Assembly: GCA_948099385.1 (NCBI GenBank)
Contig: CANUEZ040000002.1
Coordinates: forward strand, 434,001 to 498,000
DNA from: Fasciola hepatica
Taxonomy: Eukaryota; Platyhelminthes; Trematoda; Plagiorchiida; Fasciolidae
Direction: 5' to 3'
Length of the DNA: 64,000 bases
The notes below the pieces were generated by a model, which was not told the origin of the DNA, made no database searches, and worked only from the letters and a program-made list of their open reading frames with translations. A program made the translations under genes and the position numbers. Of this stretch, positions 9,016-22,442 are shown piece by piece; the first letter of the stretch is position 1; each line of letters opens with the position of its first letter.

Positions 9016-12000
9016 TGACACTGAATAATGTTTCATTTCTTAGTCAGCTTGTGCAAATTAGGCATGAAATGACTGTTATGTCATACACACGTGCCCATGA
9101 ATCTCTTTTACAAACTAGATTAGTTTTGCAGTTCCAACCTTCGAGTGAAATCGCAGTGAAAGGGCTGGGTGACAAAACTGCATGAAAATGACGGATTTTA
9201 CGGAAATTACTATTCGAGATTCAGAGGGGCAAATCAAAGTGGCACGAACATTTTGATTCAGCTAAACAGAGAGGATCGATATGTGAGTGTAGTGCACTTT
9301 TGACTATGTTGGATATTGTCGTGAAAGAACTTTTACCATTCGTATTTTCGCTATGTTTGTAAACCATATGTTATCGGTGCATCCCTACGGGATATTTGTG
9401 TGTCAAACTGATGACCGGAAATAGTCAAACACAAGAAGAAGCAATAATCACCTGCACGTCACACGCAACAGGCATTTGGTGATGGCAAGTCTCGGGTGAG
9501 TTGTACTGGAGAAGGTGGTGATACAGAGGCTTAAAATCACGATTGACACAGCAGATCATCGGTAAATACTTATTGTGGATGTTCAGAAAAGTTAATTAAA
9601 GTCAGAAAAAATCAGTGGAAATATTTTGAAGATGACTAAGCTTTATCATATTATCAATAGTTAGTGGCTAATCAGAACTGCATCCAAAATTTAACTAACA
9701 CTAAGGCTTTTTTATCGATGTGCACCGTTTCATTCTCTTCCCGCATAGAACTCAGTTGACAAGATTGAACTGTTGGTACATTAAAATACTTTTAGAAACC
9801 TTCAGGTGTCGCTTTCCAAAGAGTGGAAAACGAATTAGTGATATAATTGATAAACGTCTCGAGAACCACTTAGGCGGATGAAACCTGAATTCTACCTATT
9901 AAAACAGAAACAATCAATCTTCAGGGGTTCTTCGACGTATATTTTTGTAACCATTATTGAGACATGATAAGGAGTGCTTTCTAAAATTTGATGAGTAATC
10001 ATATCTCAAGAAAGTTTTACACAATTTTCCCCGTGCCACTATAATTTGAGTTTCACCAAAATCATCTTTTTTTCTTTCAGTACCAAGCAAAAGAGTTTTG
10101 CAGGAGTGGAAAATCCCACAGAGAAACAGGAGAAACCGATTTCAAGATTTAATTTGTATGACAAAAGCACAAAGCACTCCATTAGATCATAAGAGGTAAA
10201 AAATGGAACAATCGAGTGGAGGCAACCAACCACTAAATGTGACTGATGAGGGATGGTTTTGAACCTAATAACTCAGATATCATAGGAAATCGAAATGTTC
10301 GACCGGCAAAGGTCAGTATTTATTTGTTAACAAAATAATGCCTCACCTTTGAGTGCGGCTATTGCCATTTCTAAATAATTTGCCAACCTCTGAAGACTGT
10401 AGTAAAAATGAATGGCTAAGTTTACCGGAGTTGGTACCCAGAAATTCTAACAAATTCATTGTAATTCTGCTCCGAGAGAGGTTACCCTTGTTAACCAGAA
10501 GGCCGGCAAAATATATTTTTTATTGTAATATTGCTGTTTTATTGATATTGCAGTTTTATTTTCTAACACAAACTGAACCTTGTCCAGCCCTTACATACAG
10601 AGGCTGAGAAGAACCAGATTTCCTAAACTAATTTGGCTTCACTGGAATCTGGCACTGGTGTAGCGTTATTATCCGAATTAGGATAGAAATTGTTCGCACG
10701 ATCCTTCTGGTCATCACTTCCAGCCTAGGTCAATATTGTTCTGGAAACTGAATATGTTAGCGAATTACTCTGTATTCAATGCGATGCTTAATAACTTGTG
10801 TGAACAACTACACCTATTTCAGCGCGACAAGCTTATGAACCCGCCACCTCAGTAAATGGTTGGAGTAGAGATAGGTAAGTTAAATTATGGAGGTTCTGAG
10901 GAATTCATCTGCGACCGCTTTTTTGCAAATGTATGGGTTTGACGAAGAGCAACGTGGTTCTGGAGCACATTAATTCGTGAATTATTGGGTCAAAGTTGGA
11001 ATGAGATGAATGATGAAAAAGACAAAAGAAGAATCTGGTGAACAAGAAACGACTTTGTTAAACATCGTGAAGGCCTCCTAATGCAGTTCACATAGTTAAA
11101 ATCTAAATATCGTACCAGTAACGGTCAGTCTGGTGATGGACAGAAATCCGCCGTCAACCAGCCAAGATGCGTGATGTTACCCTTCAGTTCTCCGGGTCAG
11201 GATGCTGGTTATCCTTGAAAAAGTGCAACAAGCGTAGGCATCGGTAACTCTTCCAAAACATGTACACGTAATCATGCAACAACAAAGGGTGCGCTAATAT
11301 TTCTGTAGGTAATCCGTTGGCAATCAACTGTTTGCGCTAACGATCTCCAAACTTTCCTTTCGCGTGTCAAAAAGGGTTAATATTAAGCTAGCTGAAGACA
11401 TTCTGTGGATGTCGTAAATAAGGACAACGGCTTGAAGCTCATCGAAAACCATTCGAAAACTGACCTTTGTAATCACGAATATCTTAGTCGTCAATAATTC
11501 ATATCAACATTATGTGATAATTTTCCTGGGTGTAACCCCACATGCCGGAAAAAGTTCCTCAAGTACTCTCGAGGTTGAACAGGGTCATACGTTCTTATAG
11601 TTATCAAATTTTTCGGGGGAATTTTGGTTTTGGTGGGGCTTGATGTTTTTTGTTTTTAAAAAAAATCCCCATACAGATTCACACCCATCTGTAAGTACAT
11701 GTTAGAGGAAGAATTAGGTGAGTTGAATTTTGTACAGAAATACACCAGGAAATTCAAATAAATCATTCAGGAAAACACTTGCTTATATCTGGATGCCGAC
11801 GACAGTCTGATTTTTAAAATGTATTCCACGATTACATAGACACCGGATTGAATGCAGTTTGCTTTTTCGCATTTCCTAATTTTTCCTGATAGCAACTGCC
11901 AATGTCACATGGAAATACAATGATATGATCAGTGTCAGTTTGTTCATTTAGATTATTTATCCAATATTTCCATGGTGAGTGATGCACAATGTGCACATGA

Positions 12001-13182
12001 ATATACGTGAATCGAAAATGGATTGCAGTTTATATCCTCAACAAAAGGCTTTTTGCCCAGGCAGTAAAATAGTATTGTCCAATGAATTCTTGAAACAAAG
12101 TGAGATATTAAGAAATAAGGGATGTGGACTTCCACGATGAAATAGCAAATGATCAGGCAATAAACCTTTCTAAGTGACTTCGTTTCATCATGAGCATTTA
12201 TTCATCAATGGGGTTTATTATTTTGTCGGTAACGGATTACTAACGTTCAGAATCAGTGAAGCACAGATGCTACATCGTTTACTGTTTATATGGCTGTTTA
12301 TAGCGAGTCCAAATAGTTCATTGGTGACATATGTGACTGACCATCTTCTACGAATGGTTCTAGTAACGCATATGTACGACTGCTCGTGTGCTAAGAAAGA
12401 TTCCTAACAGGAATTAGATGACCATTAACTGAACGGATTCATTGATTTCTGTTGTTGAAATGGTCCTTGATAATGCATTATAATAGGGTGGTTTTGAAAA
12501 TGTGCTCATATGAACATGAAGAAGTGTAAAATGCTGGAAAATTTCCCTTTGCAATTATCGGTCCCGGTATATATAGGCAATATGGGTAACAGACGTTTAC
12601 ATTTTGCACCGAAAAAATGAAAGTGAAACAGGAAGAGAACGATGAAAAAAGTTTACTTTTGCACACATTCAATGTCCAGGGATTTTTCTAGCAGAGTGTA
12701 AAAAAACTGGATGCAATTCGACAATTGCACAGAGTTTCTTAGCGGTATAATCAAGTTTTGTAAGCCATCAGAAGTTGGCAGCCGGTAATCTATCATGCTC
12801 AGTTTGGGATAAAGGTAATGGGGATAAAATGTAATACTTGGCAGTGAAATGACTGGATAGTATAGTATATTGAAAAAGAAGAACGCTTGTTCTTTGTAGT
12901 TGGGTAAACGCGAATTGTTCGGACTTGGTTTGGATAGCCATCATGCCAAACTGCAATCCTGGTGGCCCAACAGATGTCTTTCATGACGCAAGGCTTTGTT
13001 CTAGACAAACATGTTCAGGATTCATTTGCTCAGCTGGGGTCTATCATTAATCGAGGTATTAGAAAACGTCCGAAACTGGGTGTCAAATGTATGGGATTGT
13101 ACAGCGCGTTCCAAATCGACACGAGGTATGCATTCACGACAGGATCGGGGACAAAATACTTCAGTTTGTTGGTACACGTAGT
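9016..13182. other. 4-kb non-coding stretch, no gene supported
   Basis: AT-rich sequence with short random frames only. Nothing with a paired acceptor, donor and coding-like composition was found. The base run CTGATGAGGG near 10243 followed by CGAAATG near 10292 was checked as a hammerhead and rejected. Likely intron or intergenic. Confidence 0.5.
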
Positions 13183-13183
13183 T

Positions 13184-13195
13184 CCCCCCCCCCCC
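13184..13195. repeat. poly(C) run, 12 bases
   Basis: Uninterrupted C run; unusual for the composition of the region and prone to length error in sequencing. Confidence 0.9.
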
Positions 13196-14556
13196 TTGTA
13201 TCGCGTGGACGGTTAATTCTTACCATCCGAAAAAGTCTATTTTGAAAAGAAAGGGAGTCTATAAATCACGTATCTTTCTGCTTAAACTGAGGGATGTAAA
13301 ACTCAATTGTTCTTCGATTCCTTATGTCCTGCTATTTTTGAAATGGAACTGTTGATCTAATGTCATAACATAGGACATAGGTAAGCCTAATTCCCCATTA
13401 TTCCTCGAATAGTTACAGATACCCCTCTGCTACTCTTGGCGAAGTCTCTCAAGTGATCAGATTAGACTCATCATTTACGGTTGCGGTCAGTGTCTCCGGT
13501 GGTCCCGGCTGAATGTTTTTCTCAGTCTGCCCTGGGTAATCGTAAAGAGCTCACAGGGTGACTCGTCATACTGTGTCAGTGCTAAGCACACAAAAAACTA
13601 AAAACCTGGAAAGCATGTTTTACACTGCCGATTCATATGATCAGTTGAAAATCACTGTCAGTGCAAATTCACGGGTCCCGTGTGCGTCCGGAACCGGGGC
13701 TGGATAACAGCATGTCCCACACATTAACTACTCTGGATGCCAACGTCTTATTCTGCGCAGGTGCAACATGAAATGTAAACTGGTTTTAAATCCTGACGAT
13801 TAGTCAACCTCACAGAAATGCCGTTGACATATTACGAATCATGTCAAAGAGAGGTACTTTTTCTTCAGTGGTCTCATTCGTTTACAGAACACAGATTTCC
13901 TAGCATGCTCATTTAAAGTGACTCGCAATCATACCGAATTTCGTCACAATGCATTGTTTTAAGTTGTGGAGTTGCGACAATTGGGCAAACAGGTGGAGGC
14001 GGTAGGGCCCATTATTCGAAGACTTGCGGTTCAGTTTTTCGATGTAGACCGAATTAGGCCCATTTAGATGCCTCAGTCACGGGGCAAAATGGATTCGCAC
14101 TGAAGACACCCTTGAAAAAGAGCTCCGGACTGTGAGGAGAATTTTTATCCAGAGAGCTGAGTTGATAAAATGATTCAGATTGAAGTAGAAATACCAAGAT
14201 GGTTTGGAGTGGAAAGAAATTCGGTGTATATCTCTTTGTCATTCGAAGGCGACACGTCGTCAGAAATAGCCCATTGAAGATAGTCAAGCACCAATAACAA
14301 AGCGTTTCACGAAGCTCAGATCCAGATTTTTCGAATTCACGCCAGCAATGTTTTTACGGTGAGAAGAAAAAGGCCATAATCGACAGTCTCATTTTGAATA
14401 TAATCATTCAATAGTTCCTATGGGATAGGGAAAATTTTCCGCTTGATCAAGCTTTTTGCCTGAATGTATCCAAGGACATCATCTCGCATGGTGAAACACT
14501 CTAGCAAATGTCACTCACTGGTGCAGTGTTTTCACTCGTAGCTCAGACTTGCCATC
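13196..14556. other. non-coding, nothing recognised
   Basis: No supported exon. The minus-strand frame at 14054-14287 has no splice support. Confidence 0.45.
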
Positions 14557-14808
14557 TTGAAAGTGAGTAAGGCTTTCGTGGCATCAAATGAGGTCCCCAG
14601 ATGGCCTTCAAGACCGGAAAAATGTCGTGTCCTGAAAACAGCGTGGACTATCAAAACCCTTCTCCACAGTCCAATCTATGTACTGAAAAGAAACAATTTG
14701 CGTGTAGCGTTCAGTTCCCCTGACCATCAGTCCACCCTAAAACAAGCCCCGGAGCAGACGAAGAATGGCGTGAAAAGTGTGGAACAATCCACATCCAGCC
14801 CGGAGTAA
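14557..14808 (+). CDS. candidate terminal exon, unknown protein
   Basis: An open frame whose second half has clear coding character (for example QAPEQTKNGVKSVEQSTSSP) and a local rise in GC. It ends in TAA at 14806-14808. A possible acceptor GAGGTCCCCAG lies near 14597, which would make a last exon of about 70 codons. An AATAAA at about 15115 could serve as polyadenylation signal. No domain recognised. Confidence 0.3.
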   Translation: MKVSKAFVASNEVPRWPSRPEKCRVLKTAWTIKTLLHSPIYVLKRNNLRVAFSSPDHQSTLKQAPEQTKNGVKSVEQSTSSPE

Positions 14809-16974
14809 AGTCCTAACCATAACATTTGTGATACATAATACCCATCTGTTCTACTTATTGGTCCAATGGGTCCAATTCCTTGGGCTATCTCAGTATTCAG
14901 AATCTTTGGGAATGTGGTATTGTAACTGGTATGATTGCGAACTACTCTGTAAATGAACTTGATCGCCATTCTGGGTTCTCTAACAATGTTGATTAGGAAC
15001 TTTCTCATTTATCTACGTTATTCAGTATTCGTTATGCTTCCCATCTTCACCAGTCAACGAGATATTTATCCGGAAATCAATCAGTGCTATCCGCATGGCC
15101 TCATATCTAAGATAAATAAAACTGATAGAGACGCACTAATGAAAATTTAAAAATATCCGGTCTGTTTTGAACCAACACACTTTGCGAACCAATACCGATA
15201 CATTTTCGACCGGAACAACCACACGGAGACTGCGTCTCTGGTCAGTGGAAACTGGCGTGCACCTTTAAAGTGACAGTTTGCAGGGCTCTAATCTGACAAG
15301 AGGCTGGACCTGCCCATAGTGATTTCTGCACTTCATTTAACATTTGGTATGTCGTTCATACTGTGCACTTCCTACGACTGTTATACTAACCAGTAAGTTA
15401 TCGGTTTACCTATTTGCTCAATCGGTTGATTGTTTCGATTTCTATCATCCTGCTTACAGGGAACTGTGAGGACATCATGACGAAACCACGGACGATAGGA
15501 TTATCACATTTAAGGTTCTATCAAGTTCCTAAACATAATGCCAATGTTAGAACAATACAAATATCATCGGAGGGTGTTTATCAGTCCGAGTGAATTACAA
15601 ATGGTAGTTCCAAAGGGTTCAATGAAAAGAATCTGTTCATCAGACTTAACCAGGGCTCATTCCAGGGCCATTTCGATTTACTCAGCATTTTGCAAAAATG
15701 ATTTTGTAAAATCTGTCACGGTTTTGGAAGCAAGTTGCAGTCAAGACTAGTCGTAGTCAAAAGAATTCAATCAAAAGCGTGGACGTTACCTACGCCTTAT
15801 TACAGGGCACATTCTGCATTCTTTAATGAAATCCCACTGAAGATTCACACATTCCATAGACTTATCTTAAAGGATACCAAAGTTTAGAAATGAGTAACTC
15901 CTCATCCACCACAGTAAGTTCAGCTGAAGAAAGGAGTAATGAAGCCTAATCCCAGTTCCATTGTGGATCAATCTGTCAGTAAGAAGGAGTTCGATGTATT
16001 TTGGTTAGTCTTTCAGAGTTACCTACCGGGTTTTGTCGAAACTCGCGGACTAGATCAATAACATAATTTTGTGCGCAACCGAACCAGCGGCAAAACGAAC
16101 CCCCCACCCGGACTTAGGCAAACAGAAACGCCTGCCACACTAACTTGTGCTGGCATGAGGTAATCAAAGGTCCTCAACACCATCACTGAGATTACACTGA
16201 CCTACATTAACTTCCGCTCCTGTGGGGGAACTAACTTATTTGACCCGTATTTAGTAAGGGGTTAGGAATAGATAGTTGAAAATGATCCTCAACCTAATCT
16301 CATCTGAATCGTGAGGAGCTTGCATGGACAATGAGTCCAGTTTTAGCAACACGAGGTGATTTTTTGGAAGTTATCTCGTCAGTTCGTCAAGGAAAATCTT
16401 CAGAAAGAGGACACACGATCCCAAATTTCGATTTTTGATGTAAGTAGTACGTTGTTGTACGTGGATCACAAAATGAGTGTCAACAACAGTGAAACCAGTC
16501 GTGTGCTTCCGGGGAAATTTCGCCCCTTCATCCACACAAATAACTTACCTGGGACATCGAAAATAATTCTTCACCTCTTCTGCCTGCTCAATCACTGATG
16601 GGAATATTCCACGAATTCCCATTTTGACAGATTACGGAAGAAGTCCCCCCAATACCCCAAACAGGTTCAACCAGCTAAGTACGTGAAAGGGGTTCCGATC
16701 CCCACGAGGACGGTGACTTGTACGATTGGAGTTCGTGTAACTGTTTTGTATAGGCCAAACTGAATTTTCTAAACACTTATTTATTTAAATTACCAAAATG
16801 AGATACACAAAAATGTGTACGGTAAAGTTGCCCCAATTTAATTACTGCCATTTAATAACCAGAAAACATGTGATGAAATCCCATAGGCTTTGGAAGCTTA
16901 ACAAATGATCAGATTGGTCTTTGATTTGAAAAATTAACACTGTTAACTTTTTACTTCAGTGCTTTCGATGTTAT
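14809..16974. other. non-coding; two very weak exon-like spots
   Basis: Positions 15892-15915 hold an ATG frame of eight codons running into GTAAGT. Near 16356-16440 a frame (FWKLSRQFVKENLQ) runs into GTAAGT. Neither has a convincing acceptor or start context, so they are not called as genes. Confidence 0.35.
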
Positions 16975-16977
16975 ATA

Positions 16978-17290
16978 GTGAGCAGGCTATTGGCAGCCAT
17001 ATTAGTGTTCCATAAAAGTAAGTGCAGGATCCTCTTGATGCATCTAATGAGCCTTTGTGCTCATGGGGTTTCCTGTGTTTTTGTATTTTGCAGATGGAAC
17101 ACGGGCAATCCCCAGGGAAGGCGTTGATCCTAGCATACTATAGTTGTAATCTGACTTGCTTTCGGTCAGAGATTTTCACCGAAATTACTTCTTTGCTATC
17201 CACAGATGTGAAACCAACCTATCAATTCACGTGTTTCATCGTTATCGAAGATTTCTGTTCAGCTTGGTTGTATTGTTCGGAGGCAATTAC
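16978..17290. repeat. dispersed repeat family E, copy 1
   Basis: It shares about 300 bp with 46485-46780 in the same orientation, including GTGAGCAGGCT, a GTAAG.GCA.GATC block, TGATGCA, a CATGGGGTTT-like block and GCAGATGGAA. Both copies keep an intron-like pair: GTAAGT near the start and a T-rich TGCAG followed by ATGGAA about 70 bp later. Not recognised as a known transposon class. Confidence 0.55.
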
Positions 17291-17339
17291 CGAAAACCTT
17301 GGTGTTTTTTGGTAGAATCGGTCGATATTCTTTCCTAAA

Positions 17340-19070
17340 GGTAACGAACTAACTAGCGTGTGAAAAGACTAATTGAACAGAATCAGTTAGAGGGAATCTA
17401 TTTGTATCCAAAATGTTTTTGACTTTCTCGGTCGGATTGTTGGCACGACAATAGGGTGATTGTGTTACCGAGATTAGCCACTACACTGAGGTCTTTTGGG
17501 CTGAACGTGATAGAGTTACAGCAAAACGTTTACTGATGGTTATTTGACGGATGTGCTTTTGCGTCGCATTTCGCACATCGTTCCATTTGTACTCTGAAAG
17601 CATCCCAGCCAGTTACATGAAAATCAATTTTTCGCCTTAAAACTAATAAGAAATGATGAAGCCAGAAATTAAAATCCAGAGACGCTTCAGTCGCATCACC
17701 AAATGAGAGATATCAGTTATAGGGAAATGATGATGGCCCAAGAATCACCGAATAATAATGCCTGTAATGTACTTTTTTGTAATTTGTTTTCTGGCAACAA
17801 TCTCATCCATCCTACTCATGAGTAGCTACCACGTGCATCATGGACCTCGAGTTTTTATGATGTGATGGACTGAAGTAGTTCAGACCTACATTTTATGATG
17901 TATGGTGCATTCTACGTTTGTATTCTTGGCTCTGTTGTCCTATGACTGTACATTTCCACCGTAAGAAAAATTCGCTGAACTATTCACCCATGCATTAAAA
18001 AATGCCCACTGAGGACTCACTTTCTCGACCGCAGCCCCGCTGCCACTGCACTATAACTTCAGACCACAGAGAACATCTAAGGAAAAACAAGCCTTTTGTC
18101 AGGTCTATCTGTTCACGTTGACACAAATAACCTGTGTCGTCTTATAACTGCTGCTATTTGTACTTTGACATTGGCATATCCTCAGAATATACAGATTTTT
18201 ATATTCTAAATATGGACTACTTCCTTATTCTGTACCTGAAGCTATCAGTTCATGTTAGCTAGAACGTTTCTTGATTCGCTTTCTGTACCTTGACCCTGCT
18301 GCGCTACAGTTTCGCTTGACTCCTTGCTGAGTGGACCGTTTATGACTGCATTGTCCCGATATACCGGACAACTTGCCGTACTGTTGTTTTTGGTTGCTCA
18401 CCTGGCTGTAAATCATTTCCATTTATGTATTTCTATGTATCGCTTTATACAGAACATCAAAATTGCCGTAAATTCGGTGATTCAACTGGAATTCTTTCTG
18501 CTGCCCATATCGTGCGTGAAGCTAGTGAGACTAAGTTTTTGCTAGAGTGACAGCCGAAGTAATCGGGATAGTTGCTACCATAAAAAACATGCAATACAGC
18601 ATGGGCTGTGAAAAAAATTGGGAAGACTGTTTCGTGATATTTTGATGAAAAAGCCAGCTTTGATTCAAATAAAGATTTGCAAAATAAAGGGAAAATCAAG
18701 AGGAATTTGATTTCTAATGATTCGTAACAGTACTTGCACGTCTTATTGTGTTTCACTCTAGATTTAGAAACTGTTTGCAGTTAGTTAAGATTATTGCATT
18801 GTATATTGGAACTTATATACCTGAAACCTAAAAATAGACAGAAGTTGATCATTTTTTCTCTCAAATTCGTCTAAACTTTGAGTTTTATTCGGTCCGATTG
18901 TATTTCTGATTTGAATATCATACAAAATAAAACTTGACATTCTGATGATCAATTTTGATTAAATAACTTTATATGAATATAAATAACAAAAGATTGTTTA
19001 TACCATATCAAGCACTACACAAAAGAAAGACGTAATTCACTTTGATAATCATGGAAGCACCGAGTAGCAA
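17340..19070. other. non-coding, nothing firmly recognised
   Basis: The short frame at 18324-18405 is slightly coding-like (hydrophobic LAVLLFLVAHLA before a GTAAAT) but lacks an acceptor. The rest is AT-rich. Confidence 0.4.
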
Positions 19071-19075
19071 CATTA

Positions 19076-19118
19076 TTCTCGTTAGGAATCATTATCGTTA
19101 CACGTCCACCGAGTTCCT
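19076..19118 (-). mobile_element. family C SINE tail fragment
   Basis: On the minus strand it reads TCGGTGGACG, then TGATTCCTAACGAG, matching the 3' end of the family C copies at 8.7 and 30.5 kb. It is truncated upstream and points against the more complete copy 350 bp away. Confidence 0.45.
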
Positions 19119-19434
19119 TATCAGCTGTGCAGGTTGTTCTTAGTAATTGAATAGCTTCGCCGGACTTGGGCCCCTACAAAGAAGTCGTCCATCACAGGAG
19201 CCGACCCCTTTGCTGGCAACGAGTTTTATCACTCGCTGCCAGTAAGGAAAGGAAGCTATGTCATGTATTGTTGATAGCATGACGAAAAAGAAAATACTCT
19301 GTAAATAACATGACCTTGTCTGTAGAATCATAATGACTAGAGGGAGTTTTGGTAACCGTGGTTAACTTTCCTCAAGGCAGTTTCACAATCAAAGGGACTA
19401 CGTTTCCTCATTCAATACATTAAGCGACCCATCT

Positions 19435-19580
19435 TTTTTTTCGATACACTCCGAGCCTCGTTTGGTTCTTAAATATCAAAGACACTGTGGTTAGGAGTTT
19501 AACTCACAATCGACCATCCCTGATTCGAGTACCAGTACTAGCCCAGCACATGTGCACTATTGATTATTCCTAACGAGATC
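19435..19580 (+). mobile_element. tRNA-derived SINE, family C copy 2
   Basis: The order is a lead-in CCTCGTTTGGTTCT, the A-box-like GTGGTTAGGAGTTTAACTC, then CACAATCGACC, a B-box-like TGATTCGAGTACC and the tail TGATTATTCCTAACGAG. It matches the minus-strand copy at 8695-9015. Confidence 0.55.
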
Positions 19581-19960
19581 AGTGGGAGTGTGCATTGCTT
19601 GTGTGTTTTACATTGGTGAGTTGCACATTGATACCACATGGTGAATTGTATCAAGTAACTCAATATTTAACTATGGGGGTATAAAATTACGCGATGATTC
19701 GACTGGTTTTCACTACCATTAACCATGTGGAACGTTTTGAAATCAATTTTTCTTTATTGATGATGAATTTCGAACTATACTGATTACAATTGCGTGCTCA
19801 AGACTTGGTTACAAGGGTATTTCGCAAAAATTATGGGTGGAAAATCGACCAAATGAATCCGTTTCTCGTGGGTGGTAATGGGCTAGGTAAATAAATTATA
19901 CAAACTAAGGTAGAATTTTCTTGCTCAATAACACAGCGTAGTCGAAATCGTCGGTAGGTT

Positions 19961-19999
19961 GTCGACTTTTCGGTCACCAGGGGTGACCTTATCACCAGT
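19961..19999 (-). ncRNA. hammerhead-like relic (core altered)
   Basis: Minus strand: CTGGTGA, three extra bases, a perfect 7-bp stem GGTCACC / GGTGACC with a 3-base loop, then GAAAAGTC. The layout resembles a minimal type I hammerhead (catalytic heptamer, stem II, GAAA, UC cleavage site). The heptamer has G in place of the essential A, bases are inserted before stem II, and no stem I can be drawn. Inactive if related at all. Confidence 0.25.
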
Positions 20000-20009
20000 C
20001 GGATTACTC

Positions 20010-21460
20010 TGGGAAAAAAGCTTGCAAATTGGAATAATCACCGTGTGTTCAATCAGCGATATCTCCGTATACAAACTACGTTTCATCTCTTTCTAATAAA
20101 AAAGGTATTAGTGATAACATATTGCAAAACATCTTGCAAATTTGTACATAAACTATTTTCTCGTTTAAGGAGTTCAGAGTAAATGAATACAAAATTGAGG
20201 TAGTTCTTCTCTGTATCGATTTCCAATTCTTTGAACACCTTATGGTTCGTAGCCCGCTTGGGTGATTATCTGTGAGATTGTTTGGATTTTATTCGACGAC
20301 TCGACTCATGAACCCCTTGGGAACTGAGTACTGACAACCTTTTGAGTAAAAACGCATACAAATCTGTCAGTTTCATTGTTTTTTCCCGAAGAGCAGGGTT
20401 CATTTCAGTGATCTTTTTCACCTTCATTTTTCTTTAGGCTTGTTAGGTATTCTGGACATAGCTCTTAATCAATATCTTGACATAGATGCTGATCCATAAG
20501 AGAAACACTATCAACGAAGGTAGCTTGGTAAGCCCAACATAAAATTCCCTATCGTGTGGTAAGTTTGGAGAGGCAAACTAGAGTCCGACATTTCGTTCAC
20601 TGAACTCCACTTCACGGCGAACGAACCAGGCAGAAAATTTATCTAACTTCTTCGTGTTTGTGTGGAAAAATCTGGTTCATGCCTTTGACGATGCGGACTT
20701 TCAAATTCCGAATAAATCAGTGGCGCCTATGACACGACAAACTGGGTCCTCTGCTTACGGTTTATCGATTTTATTTGACTGTTACAAAGCAATGAACCTT
20801 TTCTCCGGTTTGATCCTGTTTTTTCACGCTGATTTATTGAGGGTTATCTTTTACGGTTTCAATCTTAGATGTCTATTTCAACAAATTAATTAAATTTTTA
20901 GTCGCCCGTCTCAGCGCTAACTCACTTTCGGGCTAGTCTTCTAAGCATTAAGTCCAACAAATGGTGCCTTTCACTCATCTTCGAATGTGTGATTTCCAAA
21001 GTCTGATTTGGTCACGAACTTTGTATTTTGAATTGAAAATAGAATACCGTATTTTCGTTCCGCGCCGCAAAAATTAGTTCTGCCATTTACTTATAAACTC
21101 AGTGAATGAATTTCCCAAAGCAGAAGATTACACCTCACTCCGACTACGTCAATAATGTCAACAACCGCAGTAAACGAGTGAGCAGAATCAATATTCTTCC
21201 TTTTCCATCGAAGGGAAAATTCTGTTAGAATAACTGGTTGCATTCGTTTTAAAAGTGATTTCGCGTTTCAAAATAAGTCTAGATAATAGAGGGGAGAAAT
21301 TTGGAGTAATTTAGACAGAGCCTAGTTTGCTTAATAGTTTTCACTCCGTGGGTTTAAAGCTAAAAACATTTGGGACAAATTGCCTTGGAGTAGGATACTG
21401 AGTGTCTCTTGAAAAAAGGTTCATGGGAGGAATTGTAGAACTCATTCACGGAAGAAAAGA
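20010..21460. other. non-coding, nothing recognised
   Basis: AT-rich sequence without supported exon or repeat. Confidence 0.5.
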
Positions 21461-21476
21461 TAAATACCATATTCTA

Positions 21477-22422
<946 letters not shown>

Positions 22423-22442
22423 CCGAGAGCCTCAGGTGTGGT

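Noticed and set aside
10240..10310. CTGATGAGGG followed by CGAAATGTTCG, hammerhead-like order on +
   Set aside because: No stem II can be drawn over the 40-base gap and no stem I pairs with the flanks.
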